A DNA stretch of 21,792 bases from a virus. Position numbers and translations under genes: made by a program. Each line of letters starts with the position of its first letter. Within the stretch, counting starts at the first letter, position 1. The notes under the pieces are model-generated. The model had not been told where the DNA came from. It did no database searches and was given only the letters and a program-made list of their open reading frames with translations. The stretch covers positions 1-21,792 of IMG/VR virus record IMGVR_UViG_3300042504_000283, one strand, 5' to 3'. Below, piece by piece: positions 1 through 7,475 of this stretch.

Positions 1-459
1 AACGCGGTCTACAAACGCCACAGAGGGCAGAATTGCATCGCATTTACCAATAAGAACTTAGTCGGCGATTACGAAAACGGCAAGATTTACAGCCTAGATT
101 TTGACGAATACACCGATGCTGGCAACCCAATCCGTCGGCTGCGCCGTGCGCCGCACTTGACCACAGACTTGCAAAGACAGTATTTCGAAGAATTTCAGAT
201 TCAATTCCAGCCTGGCGTTGGGCTGACTACAGGGCAGGGCGACAATCCGCAGGCGATGTTGCGCTGGTCGAATGATGGCGGTTCTACTTGGTCTAATGAG
301 CATTGGGTCAGCATGGGGCGGCAGGGCAATTACGTCAATCGAGCGATCTGGCGGCGTTTAGGTTGGGCGCGGGATCGTATTTTCGAGGTGGCGATTACCG
401 ATCCGGTCAAGGCTGTGATTGTGTCGGCGAATCTGAAAGCATCGGCAGGCGATAACTAA
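1..459 (+). CDS. P22 gp10-like packaged DNA stabilization (head-closure) protein, C-terminal part
   Basis: The frame is open from base 1, so the 5' end of the gene lies outside the window; 152 codons plus a stop are visible. The last third carries the motif LRWSNDGGSTWS, then GRQGNYVNRAIWRRLGWARD and a closing ITDPVKAVIVSA. This is the typical C-terminus of P22 gp10-type stabilization proteins, which sit below the portal and plug the channel after packaging. The family assignment is from memory of these motifs. It is supported by the following genes, which run in the P22 order gp7, gp20, gp16. The stop codon overlaps the next start (TAATG), implying translational coupling in a late operon. 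Confidence 0.75.
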   Translation, partial: NAVYKRHRGQNCIAFTNKNLVGDYENGKIYSLDFDEYTDAGNPIRRLRRAPHLTTDLQRQYFEEFQIQFQPGVGLTTGQGDNPQAMLRWSNDGGSTWSNEHWVSMGRQGNYVNRAIWRRLGWARDRIFEVAITDPVKAVIVSANLKASAGDN

Positions 460-698
460 TGGTTGCGCTGACCAACATCCGGTTCCCGACCAGCCCGTTT
501 ATTGAGCCAACCACGGGCAGACCGTCGCGGGAGTGGATTATCTGGCTGCAAAACCCGAACGTTGTCAGCAGCACGGTGGAGTATCAAATTATTAACGGCG
601 GTGAAATTAACAACACAATTATTGGTAATGTCACACCGGCAGCGGGTACGTTTACTTTGTTGACGGCGTTACAGGGGATCGGCGGGGGTACGTTTTGA
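459..698 (+). CDS. Small beta-type structural protein of unknown role, in the tail-needle position
   Basis: This 79-residue protein starts with the ATG that overlaps the gp10-like stop. Its C-terminal half (GGEINNTIIGNVTPAAGTFT) resembles the short repeat seen in phage fibre and appendage proteins, usually written GGTIDNTTIGxxTPAAGTFT. That suggests a virion surface role. In P22 this slot holds the tail needle gp26, a long trimeric coiled coil. No heptad pattern is visible here and the protein is about one third of gp26 length, so a needle function is not supported. The last codons overlap the TTG start of the acetyltransferase gene. A fibre adaptor is an inference only. Confidence 0.6.
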   Translation: MVALTNIRFPTSPFIEPTTGRPSREWIIWLQNPNVVSSTVEYQIINGGEINNTIIGNVTPAAGTFTLLTALQGIGGGTF

Positions 699-1153
699 AT
701 GTACGGCCAGCCACCGTCGCCGACTTAGATGTTTATGTGGAACTGTTATCAGACTTTCACAACGCATCGCCGATGAAAGGTGTGGCTGATTATGATGTTA
801 TGGGCATTCGTGCTTTTTTGACCGCTTCATTAGAAAATGCCAACATTTTGTTACTGGTTGGCGAGTTAGGTGGCAAGATTGTCGGCGTGACATCGTGTCT
901 GTTATATCCGCTGTATTTCAGCCCGAATTATTATGTGGCGCAGGAATTGTGGTGGTGGCTGACACCAGAAGCGCGAGGTAGTGGGATCGGTCAAGCGATG
1001 TTTAAACACATTGAAAATTGGGCAAGGTTAAAAAACGCAAGGGCGCTGTTTATGATTGCATTAGAGGATGAACGCGCAGCAGCGATGGAAAAAGTTTATG
1101 GTCGAGCTGGCTTTAGACCGCTTGAACGGACGTTCATCAAGGAGTTGACATAA
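695..1153 (+). CDS. GNAT-family N-acetyltransferase
   Basis: The 152-residue protein has the GNAT fold pattern. The beta1 start is NVRPATVADLDVYVELLSDF, and the central strands run about residues 51-70. Motif A is at residues 87-105, with the acetyl-CoA pyrophosphate loop RGSGIG at 94-99. The C-terminal YGRAGFRPLERTF resembles motif B. The only suitable start is TTG at 695, preceded by a GGCGGGGG run that can act as a ribosome-binding site. GNAT enzymes transfer acetyl groups from acetyl-CoA to amines or protein N-termini; the substrate here is unknown. It lies between the head-closure and ejection genes, the place of gp14 in P22. Similar acetyltransferases occur in late regions of other phages. 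The family call is strong and the biological role is unknown. Confidence 0.85.
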   Translation: MNVRPATVADLDVYVELLSDFHNASPMKGVADYDVMGIRAFLTASLENANILLLVGELGGKIVGVTSCLLYPLYFSPNYYVAQELWWWLTPEARGSGIGQAMFKHIENWARLKNARALFMIALEDERAAAMEKVYGRAGFRPLERTFIKELT

Positions 1154-1794
1154 TGGCAATCGGAACAGGAACCGCTTTATTGCTAGGGGCTGGCGCTGGT
1201 CTTATTGGATCAGGAATGCAAGCTAGAGCTGCCGAGCGTGCTGGCGAAAGGCAAGCTGGAGCAACTAGCTATGCCGCGGACATCCAGAAACAGATGTTCG
1301 ACATCCAAAACCTGCAACAAAAGCCGTACCGCGAAGCCGGCTATGGGGCATTAACGCGCATCGGTGAGTTGCTGCCAGGACTGACTAAGCCAGTTACTCG
1401 CGAAGAAATTTTAGGATTGCCAGGATTCCAAACTGCGATTGAACAAGGCACGGGCGCTGCGCGGCAAATGTTTAACGTTGGCGGCGGTGGTTCGAATGTG
1501 GATCGGGCTGCGCAAAAATTTGCTTTAGATTACACGTTAACCCAAGCTATGCCGCAAGTTATTTCGCAGCGGCAAAACATTTATAACACTTTAGCGGGTA
1601 TTGCTGGGATTGGCCAAACCGCACAAGGTCAAGTAAGTAATTTGGCGCAAAACGTGGCGGGCAATATAGGCCAAGCGGCTATTGGTGGTGCCACCGCACT
1701 GGGCGCTGGTCAGATCGGCGCTGCCAATGCTTATGCTGGTGGGCTAAGTAATATCGGCAATACAGCCCTTATGTATTCTTTATTAAAGGCATAA
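1153..1794 (+). CDS. P22 gp7-like DNA ejection (DNA transfer) protein
   Basis: This 213-residue protein opens with a hydrophobic Gly/Ala segment (about residues 5-23). A helical region with QQKPYREAGYGALTRI (about residues 55-70) follows, then a motif of the type LPG-PGFQ-A-EQG-AR-M. The C-terminus is Gly/Ala/Asn-rich with repeated AGxIG-type steps. Both the pattern and the length match P22 gp7 (229 residues), an internal virion protein released into the cell envelope with the genome. It is the first of three genes in the gp7-gp20-gp16 order. AAGGAG lies upstream of the start, which overlaps the GNAT stop (TAATG). The assignment rests on synteny, length and composition. Confidence 0.7.
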   Translation: MAIGTGTALLLGAGAGLIGSGMQARAAERAGERQAGATSYAADIQKQMFDIQNLQQKPYREAGYGALTRIGELLPGLTKPVTREEILGLPGFQTAIEQGTGAARQMFNVGGGGSNVDRAAQKFALDYTLTQAMPQVISQRQNIYNTLAGIAGIGQTAQGQVSNLAQNVAGNIGQAAIGGATALGAGQIGAANAYAGGLSNIGNTALMYSLLKA

Positions 1795-1797
1795 AAA

Positions 1798-3165
1798 ATG
1801 GCTGATCTATCGCTTACGCCAGTTGGCACTCAAGTCAAGCCGGTTCCAAGCATGAGCTTGGGCGAAATGATTAACTTTGCGCGAGGTGCGCAAGAATACA
1901 AATTTGCCAAAGAACTTAGACCGCTAGAACTTGAGCGTGCGTCAACAGAATTACTTCGTTTGCAACAGTTAATGCCGCAAGAATTGGCAAAAGCAAAAGC
2001 CGAAGCCGAAGTTGCTCAGGAAACAACTGCGCCTCGAATTTCGTCCGCAAAAAGCGCTGCCACAACTGCTGAGGCTGGAGCCGAAGAAGCTAAATTTGCG
2101 TTGTACCAAAAATATCTAAAAAATGTGCGTACAGAAGCATCTGATTTGCTAAAACAACCAGAAATTACTTATGAGGATATTGAGAAAAAATTAAGGGCAA
2201 GCATTGAAAATGCAACGTCTGACAAGGCAATGATTGACAAGGTTATGACCGAAGGAATGATGGCAATTCCTAAAAATCAAACTAGCGATCAATATCGCGC
2301 TTTACTTGCAAATCAATTAGTCAAAACAGTTAGCGCAGAAAGCCAACTATCGACGCTATTCCCGGGAATGCAATTGTTGAGTACAGGCGCACGCGCATTG
2401 CCGGTTACCACAGGCGGCGCTTTAGCTGTGCAGCCGCCAGGTCAAATAAGCGGCGCTGGTATTCCGATGGAGATACCACCGACCACCGAAGTAACAGATC
2501 CGCAAACTGGGCAGAAAATTTTGCTTGGCACTGCTGGCCAGCCAAAAAGATTGACAACTAACGTAGCACCAGAGCAAGCTAAATTACTGGAAACAAGAGG
2601 CAACGTTATTGCGCAGGATATGCCGCAAACAATAGCAAAAGCTGCCGATGCGCCATCAAGGATTGCCATATTCCAAAACATCAAAAAACTTGCACCGGAT
2701 GCGTTTACAGGACCAACTGCTGAACGTCGGCAAGCGGCTGCAAGCCTTCTTCAAATGTTTGGCATTCCTGCTTTTGAAAGCGAAACAGCAACAACTGACG
2801 AATTAATGAAAAACACTAATTTGTTAGCGTTGGGTGGTGGCACTACTGATGCTGCGCGAGAAATTGCTAAGTTTGCCAATCCTAATAATAAGATGACCAA
2901 AGAAGGTATTAACCGCGTTGCAAATCAATTAATCAGCATTGAAGAAATGAACTTGGCAAGGGCGCGATACATGGCAGCAGCGCAAAACGATCCGCAAGCC
3001 TATTTCAACCGCAAACTTCAATTTGATGCAATTGCTGATCCGCGATTGTTCCTTGATGTGGAACCGTCTGAAAATGAAAAAATGCTAAAAGCATTAACGC
3101 CGAGAGAACGCGAAAAGCTAATTTTTAAGGCAAAGCAAGCTAAACAAATGGGAGTCATACCGTAA
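1798..3165 (+). CDS. P22 gp20-like DNA ejection protein
   Basis: The 455-residue protein is mainly alpha-helical in appearance. Residues about 18-110 are rich in Ala, Glu, Lys and Gln with heptad-like spacing, consistent with a long coiled coil. A Pro/Gly/Thr-rich linker follows (about residues 200-250), then a second helical domain ending in a basic stretch (REREKLIFKAKQAKQM). P22 gp20 has 471 residues and the same position, second of three ejection genes. I see no catalytic motif. It is inferred to be packed in the capsid and delivered with the genome to help form the trans-envelope channel. The coding sequence is more AT-rich than the terminase-portal end. It overlaps the next gene by TAATG. 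Confidence 0.65.
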   Translation: MADLSLTPVGTQVKPVPSMSLGEMINFARGAQEYKFAKELRPLELERASTELLRLQQLMPQELAKAKAEAEVAQETTAPRISSAKSAATTAEAGAEEAKFALYQKYLKNVRTEASDLLKQPEITYEDIEKKLRASIENATSDKAMIDKVMTEGMMAIPKNQTSDQYRALLANQLVKTVSAESQLSTLFPGMQLLSTGARALPVTTGGALAVQPPGQISGAGIPMEIPPTTEVTDPQTGQKILLGTAGQPKRLTTNVAPEQAKLLETRGNVIAQDMPQTIAKAADAPSRIAIFQNIKKLAPDAFTGPTAERRQAAASLLQMFGIPAFESETATTDELMKNTNLLALGGGTTDAAREIAKFANPNNKMTKEGINRVANQLISIEEMNLARARYMAAAQNDPQAYFNRKLQFDAIADPRLFLDVEPSENEKMLKALTPREREKLIFKAKQAKQMGVIP

Positions 3166-5324
3166 TGGGGACATTTGCCGATTACTTGTTAACCGCCGAG
3201 GAAAAGCCAGCTAAACAGCCGAAGCCAGCGGAGCCTAAAGGTAAGACGCAGACTTTTGCTGACTATCTATTGGAAAGCGAAGGCGCAACGCCAACAAAAG
3301 AAGGAACTGTTAAACGACCAAAGACGGATGCAAAACAGGAAGGCATCAAAGATTTAGAGCAAGTTGTTTTCCAACTTGAGGGCAGTTTGGCCGACACCAA
3401 GCCAGGCACAGACACGCACAAACGTATTTCGTCAAGCCTTGCCGAAGCTAAAAGAGAACTTGCAAGCTATGGAGTTCAGCCAGTATCGCAACCTGCGCCT
3501 GTGGTCGAATCGGCTGCTGCGCCTGCGGAACGCAAAAAGCCTGCCGTTGCCACAAAAGCCGATCAAATCTTGCGTGGTGATTTATCTGTGCCTACGCCTG
3601 AAGCCATGCAAGCTGAAGAACAGCGCAGGCAACAGGCACAAGCGCAGACAAGAAAAGAACAAGCCGAGCGTGGGTTTGTTGAAAAGTACCTTGCGCCACT
3701 TATTGAGGTGCCAACTGCTGTTTTAACTGCGCCTATTGGCATGGCAGTTCAACAAGCTACTGGTGGCAAGCGAACATTTTTTGAACCGCAGTCGGGTCAG
3801 TCTAAAGAAATACTCGGTGAAATTGGCGGTGCTTTTGAGGCTGCAAAACTCGAAGGTTTAATGGGCTATCCCATCTTACAGCGGGGTGCTAAAGCGCCTG
3901 GTATGGCACCAAAGCCAGAGCCACGGCCACGGGTTGAGCCTACTTTTGCTGCCGCTGCTGAGGGCGCACCGGCTGCCGCCCCTGCTGCTGCACCGGCGGC
4001 GGCACCCGCTGCTGGTCGCGTAAGTGTGGGCGCTGCTGCATCTGCCGATCCGACCACCATTCGGCAAGCATTGGAAGTTGCCAGCCCAGCGTTAAAAGCG
4101 GAGATTTCCGCAACACCAGCAAACAAACTTAACTTTGCGGCGCTTCAGCGACAGATTGAAGCCGATTCGCTTGGCATTTCCTTGACTGAAGGCCAAGCAA
4201 CTGCCGATCCGGTCAAGTTATCAAATGAATTTAATCGGCGAGGTAAAGATACCGATATTGCATACCGTCTAGGCGATCAAAATCAAAAGTTAATTCAAGC
4301 CATTGATGACACTAAAGACATAGCATCGCCAGATGTTTATGGCGCTAGAACAATGGATCACGGTCAAGCGGTCATTGACGCGTACAAAAAACTCGATACA
4401 GATTTAACAACAGCAATTGACGCAAAATACCAAGCCTTGCGCGACGCTGCTGGTGGTCAATTTCCAGTTGATGCGCCTGCGCTATTAAAAAATGTGCAAG
4501 CAAGCCTAAAAAAGCAATTGCTATCCAACGATGCGCCGCCATCGCAATTTAAGGAATTGACGCGCCTAGCGGAAGAAAACAATATGACGTTTGAAGATTT
4601 TTTATCTTTGCGTCGTAACTTGGGAAATGTCGCTAGAACCGCGCAAGATGGAAATGTGCGCACCGCTGCTGGCATCATGGTGAAGGAATTGGAAAATTTG
4701 CCGCTACAAGAAGGCGCAAAACAATTGAAGCCATTAGCGGATGCAGCCCGTAAATCTGCAAGAGATCGATTCCAAATGCTTGAAAAAGACCCGGCGTATC
4801 GCGCTGCAATTGATGACAAAGTGCCAGCCGAAAAGTTTATTAATACTTTTGTTATTGATGGCGTAAATAAAAACATGAAAACCATGATGACGCATCTTGA
4901 CGATACGTCAAGGCAACATTTGGCCGCTGGCACCATCAATTATTTGCGCGAAAGGGCAATTGACACCAAAGGCAATTTTACGCAAGCGGGTTACAACAAA
5001 GCATTGATGCACTTAGACAGAAATGACAAATTGCCAATAATTTTTGATGGTGATTCTGCAAGCCGGTTAAAAACCATCGGCGCAGTTGGGCGATATACTC
5101 AGGCGCAGCCAGCAGGTTCTTATTTAAACCATTCAGGAACTTTCATTGCGGCGATGGCTGAACGTGCCAAAGCTGCTGTTGGCAAAGCCGCCGAAACAAG
5201 TCTTAACCTTGCTGTGCCTGGTGCGCAGGTTGGGTCGGCAATTATGGAAGCCAGAGCGCGTCGTGCGCAGGCGAAGGAAACGCAACGAGCATTGAAACCT
5301 GGGGCAGGCATCAGAAATGAATGA
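3165..5324 (+). CDS. P22 gp16-like DNA ejection protein with duplicated N-terminal motif
   Basis: The 719-residue protein occupies the third ejection slot (P22 gp16 has 609 residues). The motif TFADYLL occurs twice, at residues 3-9 and 30-36, separated by a Lys/Pro-rich spacer. A charged coiled-coil-like part follows, then a hydrophobic stretch near residues 178-197 (LIEVPTAVLTAPIGMAVQQA). An Ala/Pro repeat linker spans residues about 262-285. The remaining 430 residues form a helical domain without a lytic transglycosylase or peptidase motif that I recognise. The role as an internal channel protein that crosses the envelope with DNA is inferred from position and composition. The holin-accessory gene starts within its last codons. 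Confidence 0.65.
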   Translation: MGTFADYLLTAEEKPAKQPKPAEPKGKTQTFADYLLESEGATPTKEGTVKRPKTDAKQEGIKDLEQVVFQLEGSLADTKPGTDTHKRISSSLAEAKRELASYGVQPVSQPAPVVESAAAPAERKKPAVATKADQILRGDLSVPTPEAMQAEEQRRQQAQAQTRKEQAERGFVEKYLAPLIEVPTAVLTAPIGMAVQQATGGKRTFFEPQSGQSKEILGEIGGAFEAAKLEGLMGYPILQRGAKAPGMAPKPEPRPRVEPTFAAAAEGAPAAAPAAAPAAAPAAGRVSVGAAASADPTTIRQALEVASPALKAEISATPANKLNFAALQRQIEADSLGISLTEGQATADPVKLSNEFNRRGKDTDIAYRLGDQNQKLIQAIDDTKDIASPDVYGARTMDHGQAVIDAYKKLDTDLTTAIDAKYQALRDAAGGQFPVDAPALLKNVQASLKKQLLSNDAPPSQFKELTRLAEENNMTFEDFLSLRRNLGNVARTAQDGNVRTAAGIMVKELENLPLQEGAKQLKPLADAARKSARDRFQMLEKDPAYRAAIDDKVPAEKFINTFVIDGVNKNMKTMMTHLDDTSRQHLAAGTINYLRERAIDTKGNFTQAGYNKALMHLDRNDKLPIIFDGDSASRLKTIGAVGRYTQAQPAGSYLNHSGTFIAAMAERAKAAVGKAAETSLNLAVPGAQVGSAIMEARARRAQAKETQRALKPGAGIRNE

Positions 5325-5547
5325 GCAAATTGATCCGGTGAAATACGGCGTGCTTTGGCAAAAGGTCCAAGACTACGAGCGCCGGTTTGACCAAGTGGAC
5401 AAAAAAATGGACAAGATGGAAAACCAGCTCGAACACTTGGTTGCTTTAGCCAATCAAGGGCGCGGTGGGTTTTGGGTCGGCATGTCTATTGTGTCGGCAG
5501 CATCCGCTGCGGCAGGGTATGTCATGTCGTTTTTTGGTAAACACTAA
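5317..5547 (+). CDS. Small holin-like or holin-accessory membrane protein
   Basis: This 76-residue protein has a charged N-terminal half with heptad spacing (about residues 12-47, KVQDYERRFDQVDKKMDKME), predicted to form a coiled coil. One transmembrane helix lies at about residues 51-72, and the tail GKH is short. This architecture matches XhlA-type hemolysin and holin-accessory proteins. The start overlaps the end of the ejection gene and has only a weak ribosome-binding site, which suggests coupling. It is followed by a 3TM holin and an endolysin, so it belongs to the lysis cassette. It could alternatively be a small spanin-like or antiholin protein; the sequence does not decide. Confidence 0.65.
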   Translation: MNEQIDPVKYGVLWQKVQDYERRFDQVDKKMDKMENQLEHLVALANQGRGGFWVGMSIVSAASAAAGYVMSFFGKH

Positions 5548-5556
5548 GGAATCATT

Positions 5557-5946
5557 ATGTTGCAAAGTTTAATTCCTGCATTGCTTCCTGTGTTTCAAAA
5601 GGTCATTGGCAATCTTTTTCCCGACCCAGCAGAAAAGGCAAAAGCCGAAGCCGAGATGATGCGCCAATTGTTAGAGGCGCAGGCTGAAATTGAACAAGCT
5701 GCGTCAAAAATCATTCAGACTGAAGCCGCATCAACGCACTGGCTTGCGGCTAATTGGCGACCGCTGACCATGTTAATTTTTGTTGGTTTGATTGTGGCGC
5801 GGTGGTTTGGATGGGCTGCGCCAAATTTATCGGAAGCCGAGTATCTCAAATTGTGGTCAATCGTTGAGATCGGTTTGGGCGGTTACGTTATTGGCCGGTC
5901 GGTAGAAAAAATAGCACCCACAATTGCGCAGGTTAGCCGTCGATGA
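5557..5946 (+). CDS. Holin of the 3TM (gene-transfer-agent holin) family
   Basis: The 129-residue protein starts with an amphipathic segment (LIPALLPVFQKVIGNLFPDP). A charged helix rich in Ala, Glu and Lys follows, then the conserved step THWLAANWRPLTMLIFVGLI and a second hydrophobic helix near residues 100-113. This is the pattern of the Pfam family 'Holin of 3TMs, for gene-transfer release'. Such proteins permeabilise the inner membrane at the end of infection and let the endolysin reach the peptidoglycan. An AAGGAA ribosome-binding site lies just upstream. The last codon overlaps the endolysin start (ATGA), so holin and endolysin are probably co-translated. Confidence 0.85.
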   Translation: MLQSLIPALLPVFQKVIGNLFPDPAEKAKAEAEMMRQLLEAQAEIEQAASKIIQTEAASTHWLAANWRPLTMLIFVGLIVARWFGWAAPNLSEAEYLKLWSIVEIGLGGYVIGRSVEKIAPTIAQVSRR

Positions 5947-6398
5947 GTTTTAAGCTATCGGCCCGCAGCATTAAGATGCTGACGGGGGTTAATCAGCAAT
6001 TAGTCGAAGTTGTTTACCATGCGATCAAGATCAGCAAGATTGATTTTGCGGTCATCGAGGGCGTTCGCACCCAGGCGCGGCAAAAGGAACTGGTTGCTAA
6101 GGGTGCCAGCCAAACCATGCAAAGTAAGCACATGGATGGTCGGGCTGTGGACTTGATGGCGTACATCGGCACTCGGCCAAGCTGGGAGCTGAACTTGTAC
6201 GATGACATTGCTGACGCGGTAAAAATCGCAGCCATTGAGGTCGGCGTGCCGATCCGGTGGGGTGGGGCTTGGTCGGTGATGGACATCACAAAATGGTCAG
6301 GCACCATGCAAGCGGCGCAGGATTCCTACATCGCCCTGCGCCGTTCACAAGGCCGTCGCGTATTCATCGACGGGCCGCACTTTGAGTTAGCTGATTAA
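5943..6398 (+). CDS. M15-family peptidoglycan endopeptidase (endolysin)
   Basis: The 151-residue protein is a single M15 (VanY / T5 L-alanyl-D-glutamate peptidase type) domain. The zinc ligands are visible as H63 and D70 in SKHMDGRAVDL and H146 in IDGPHFEL. D143, three residues before H146, matches the catalytic aspartate of T5 endolysin in spacing. The segment EGVRTQARQKELVAKGASQT is the usual N-terminal part of the fold. The enzyme cuts peptide cross-links of the cell wall. No signal peptide is visible, so export depends on the upstream holin. Its final 12 bases overlap the end of the convergent HTH_39 gene, with no terminator between them. Confidence 0.9.
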   Translation: MSFKLSARSIKMLTGVNQQLVEVVYHAIKISKIDFAVIEGVRTQARQKELVAKGASQTMQSKHMDGRAVDLMAYIGTRPSWELNLYDDIADAVKIAAIEVGVPIRWGGAWSVMDITKWSGTMQAAQDSYIALRRSQGRRVFIDGPHFELAD

Positions 6399-6593
6399 GC
6401 GGTAAAACCACTTATCAGCACGGCGCTGGCAGGTGATTTGATACCCTGCTTGCCGTAGTTCGCTGACGATGCTGTTGACTGCGCAGACTCCTGCGCGTTG
6501 AATAATATCCAGTGTGGTGTACTCGCCGCCCTTTTTGAGCAGTTTGTACACCCGCTGGAGCCGGTCCGACTTGTCGAAGTTGGCGGCGTTCAT
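6387..6593 (-). CDS. HTH_39-type helix-turn-helix DNA-binding protein
   Basis: The 68-residue protein consists of one small winged-helix domain. Residues about 8-22 form the first helix (KSDRLQRVYKLLKKG). TTLDIIQRAGVCAVNSIVSELR is the helix-turn-helix, and the remainder (GYQITCQRRADKWFYRL) is the wing with an aromatic end. The pattern fits the phage HTH_39 family. It is the last gene of the leftward early operon and starts inside the stop of the SSB-tailed gene (TAATG). The DNA target is unknown; it may regulate the early-to-late transition. Its 3' end overlaps the endolysin gene in antisense. Confidence 0.75.
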   Translation of the reverse strand: MNAANFDKSDRLQRVYKLLKKGGEYTTLDIIQRAGVCAVNSIVSELRQAGYQITCQRRADKWFYRLIS

Positions 6594-6853
6594 TAGTTGA
6601 AATCCGGAATGTCATCGTCAAAATCCACCGGCTGACGCTGTGGCACGGTTAGACCTTCTTTAGGTTTCGGGTCGTTCATATATGCCCAGCCGTCCCAGCC
6701 ACCTTCTTTCAGCGGTATGACATCAAGTTTGAGCATTTCGCCGTTGCGCGTGGCAATGACCGAGCCGATCCGCTGGTAGCGGTTTTTCTGCTGGCCCTGT
6801 GCGTTGGTGTACTGACCGACGATGCAGCTAATTTCTTTGATGACTTTCGACAT
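6593..6853 (-). CDS. Small protein with SSB-type acidic C-terminal tail, probable ssDNA-binding or SSB-like protein
   Basis: The 86-residue protein has a beta-rich core (IGSVIATRNGEMLKLDVIPL, then GGWDGWAYMNDPKP) joined by a Pro/Gln linker to the tail DFDDDIPDFN at residues 77-86. E. coli SSB ends in DFDDDIPF, the peptide that recruits exonuclease I, RecO, RecQ, PriA and others; seven residues in a row are identical. The core is too short for a standard SSB OB-fold and may be a reduced or different fold. It lies next to a YqaJ exonuclease and an ERF annealase, and an AGGAGAG site precedes its start. A role in ssDNA handling or in recruiting host SSB partners is inferred. Confidence 0.65.
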   Translation of the reverse strand: MSKVIKEISCIVGQYTNAQGQQKNRYQRIGSVIATRNGEMLKLDVIPLKEGGWDGWAYMNDPKPKEGLTVPQRQPVDFDDDIPDFN

Positions 6854-6854
6854 T

Positions 6855-7475
6855 TCACTCTCCTATGATTTTGCGTAGTGCTGCAACTTTGGCATCGACT
6901 TCAGCCAAAAACTTTTTGACTTCAATTTCGGTTTCCTTAATCCACTGATCGTCGCGTTCAACGCGGTAGACAAAAAGCTGGGCTTTGGCTGGCATCCGTG
7001 GGTCGAATACAACGTAGTCGCACCAAAACCGCCCAGCGCAGGCCATTTGCCACTGCATTTGCGTGAAATACTTGGATTCCACTGGATCGGCTGACAGCCA
7101 GCATTCCAGCGCGGTCTTGCTGTCAGGGCATTTAATCTCGACCATGCCGTCAGCGCCCACCAAGCCGTCAGGCGAGGCGCCAGAGGCTTCAATCATTGGG
7201 TGCGGTATGAAACCCACTTCATCCACTAAAACGCCCTTAGAGGCTTCGTAAGCCGCCCGTGCGAAGGGTTCCTGATCGATACCCCATTGCATTGCGGCGC
7301 TGGTAAACCCTTCGGACTTGGTGCCAGTTACTCGTTCTAATACAAGCTGGGTCAGGTAATTAGCGCGGCTGGCGCTGTAGCCGGTTTTGGTCCTGGCTAG
7401 TACGTCGGCCACGCGAGACGCGGTGACCTTACCTAGCCTGGCTGCGAACCAATCTTCTGTGCGTTGCTCATCCAT
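6855..7475 (-). CDS. YqaJ-like viral recombinase, lambda-exonuclease-fold alkaline exonuclease
   Basis: The 206-residue protein shows the PD-(D/E)XK exonuclease motifs. E69 is in WGIDQEPFAR, D103 in SGASPDGLVG and E113-x-K115 in MVEIKCP; Q139 and Q141 follow in FTQMQWQMA. The N-terminal EDWFAARLGKVTASR is the usual YqaJ opening. These enzymes degrade one strand of double-stranded DNA 5' to 3', leaving a tail for an annealase, here the ERF protein two genes upstream. It starts in the last codons of the 58-residue gene, with GAGG as ribosome-binding site. The next gene's ribosome-binding site is inside its own end. Confidence 0.92.
   Translation of the reverse strand: MDEQRTEDWFAARLGKVTASRVADVLARTKTGYSASRANYLTQLVLERVTGTKSEGFTSAAMQWGIDQEPFARAAYEASKGVLVDEVGFIPHPMIEASGASPDGLVGADGMVEIKCPDSKTALECWLSADPVESKYFTQMQWQMACAGRFWCDYVVFDPRMPAKAQLFVYRVERDDQWIKETEIEVKKFLAEVDAKVAALRKIIGE

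Noticed and set aside
3866-4126. Ala/Gly repeat frames on the minus strand near the gp16-like Ala/Pro linker
   Set aside because: Low-complexity reflection of the linker codons; not a gene, and not a CRISPR or tandem repeat of regulatory type.
4457-4939. 160-codon open frame on the minus strand inside the gp16-like gene
   Set aside because: It lies wholly inside a well-supported longer gene. It has a Ser/Cys/Phe-rich composition typical of antisense frames and no ribosome-binding site of note.
6293-6307. Minus-strand terminator ATGGT/ACCAT with a short T-run inside the endolysin gene
   Set aside because: The stem has only 5 bp and the T-run 4 bases; too weak to support as a terminator.
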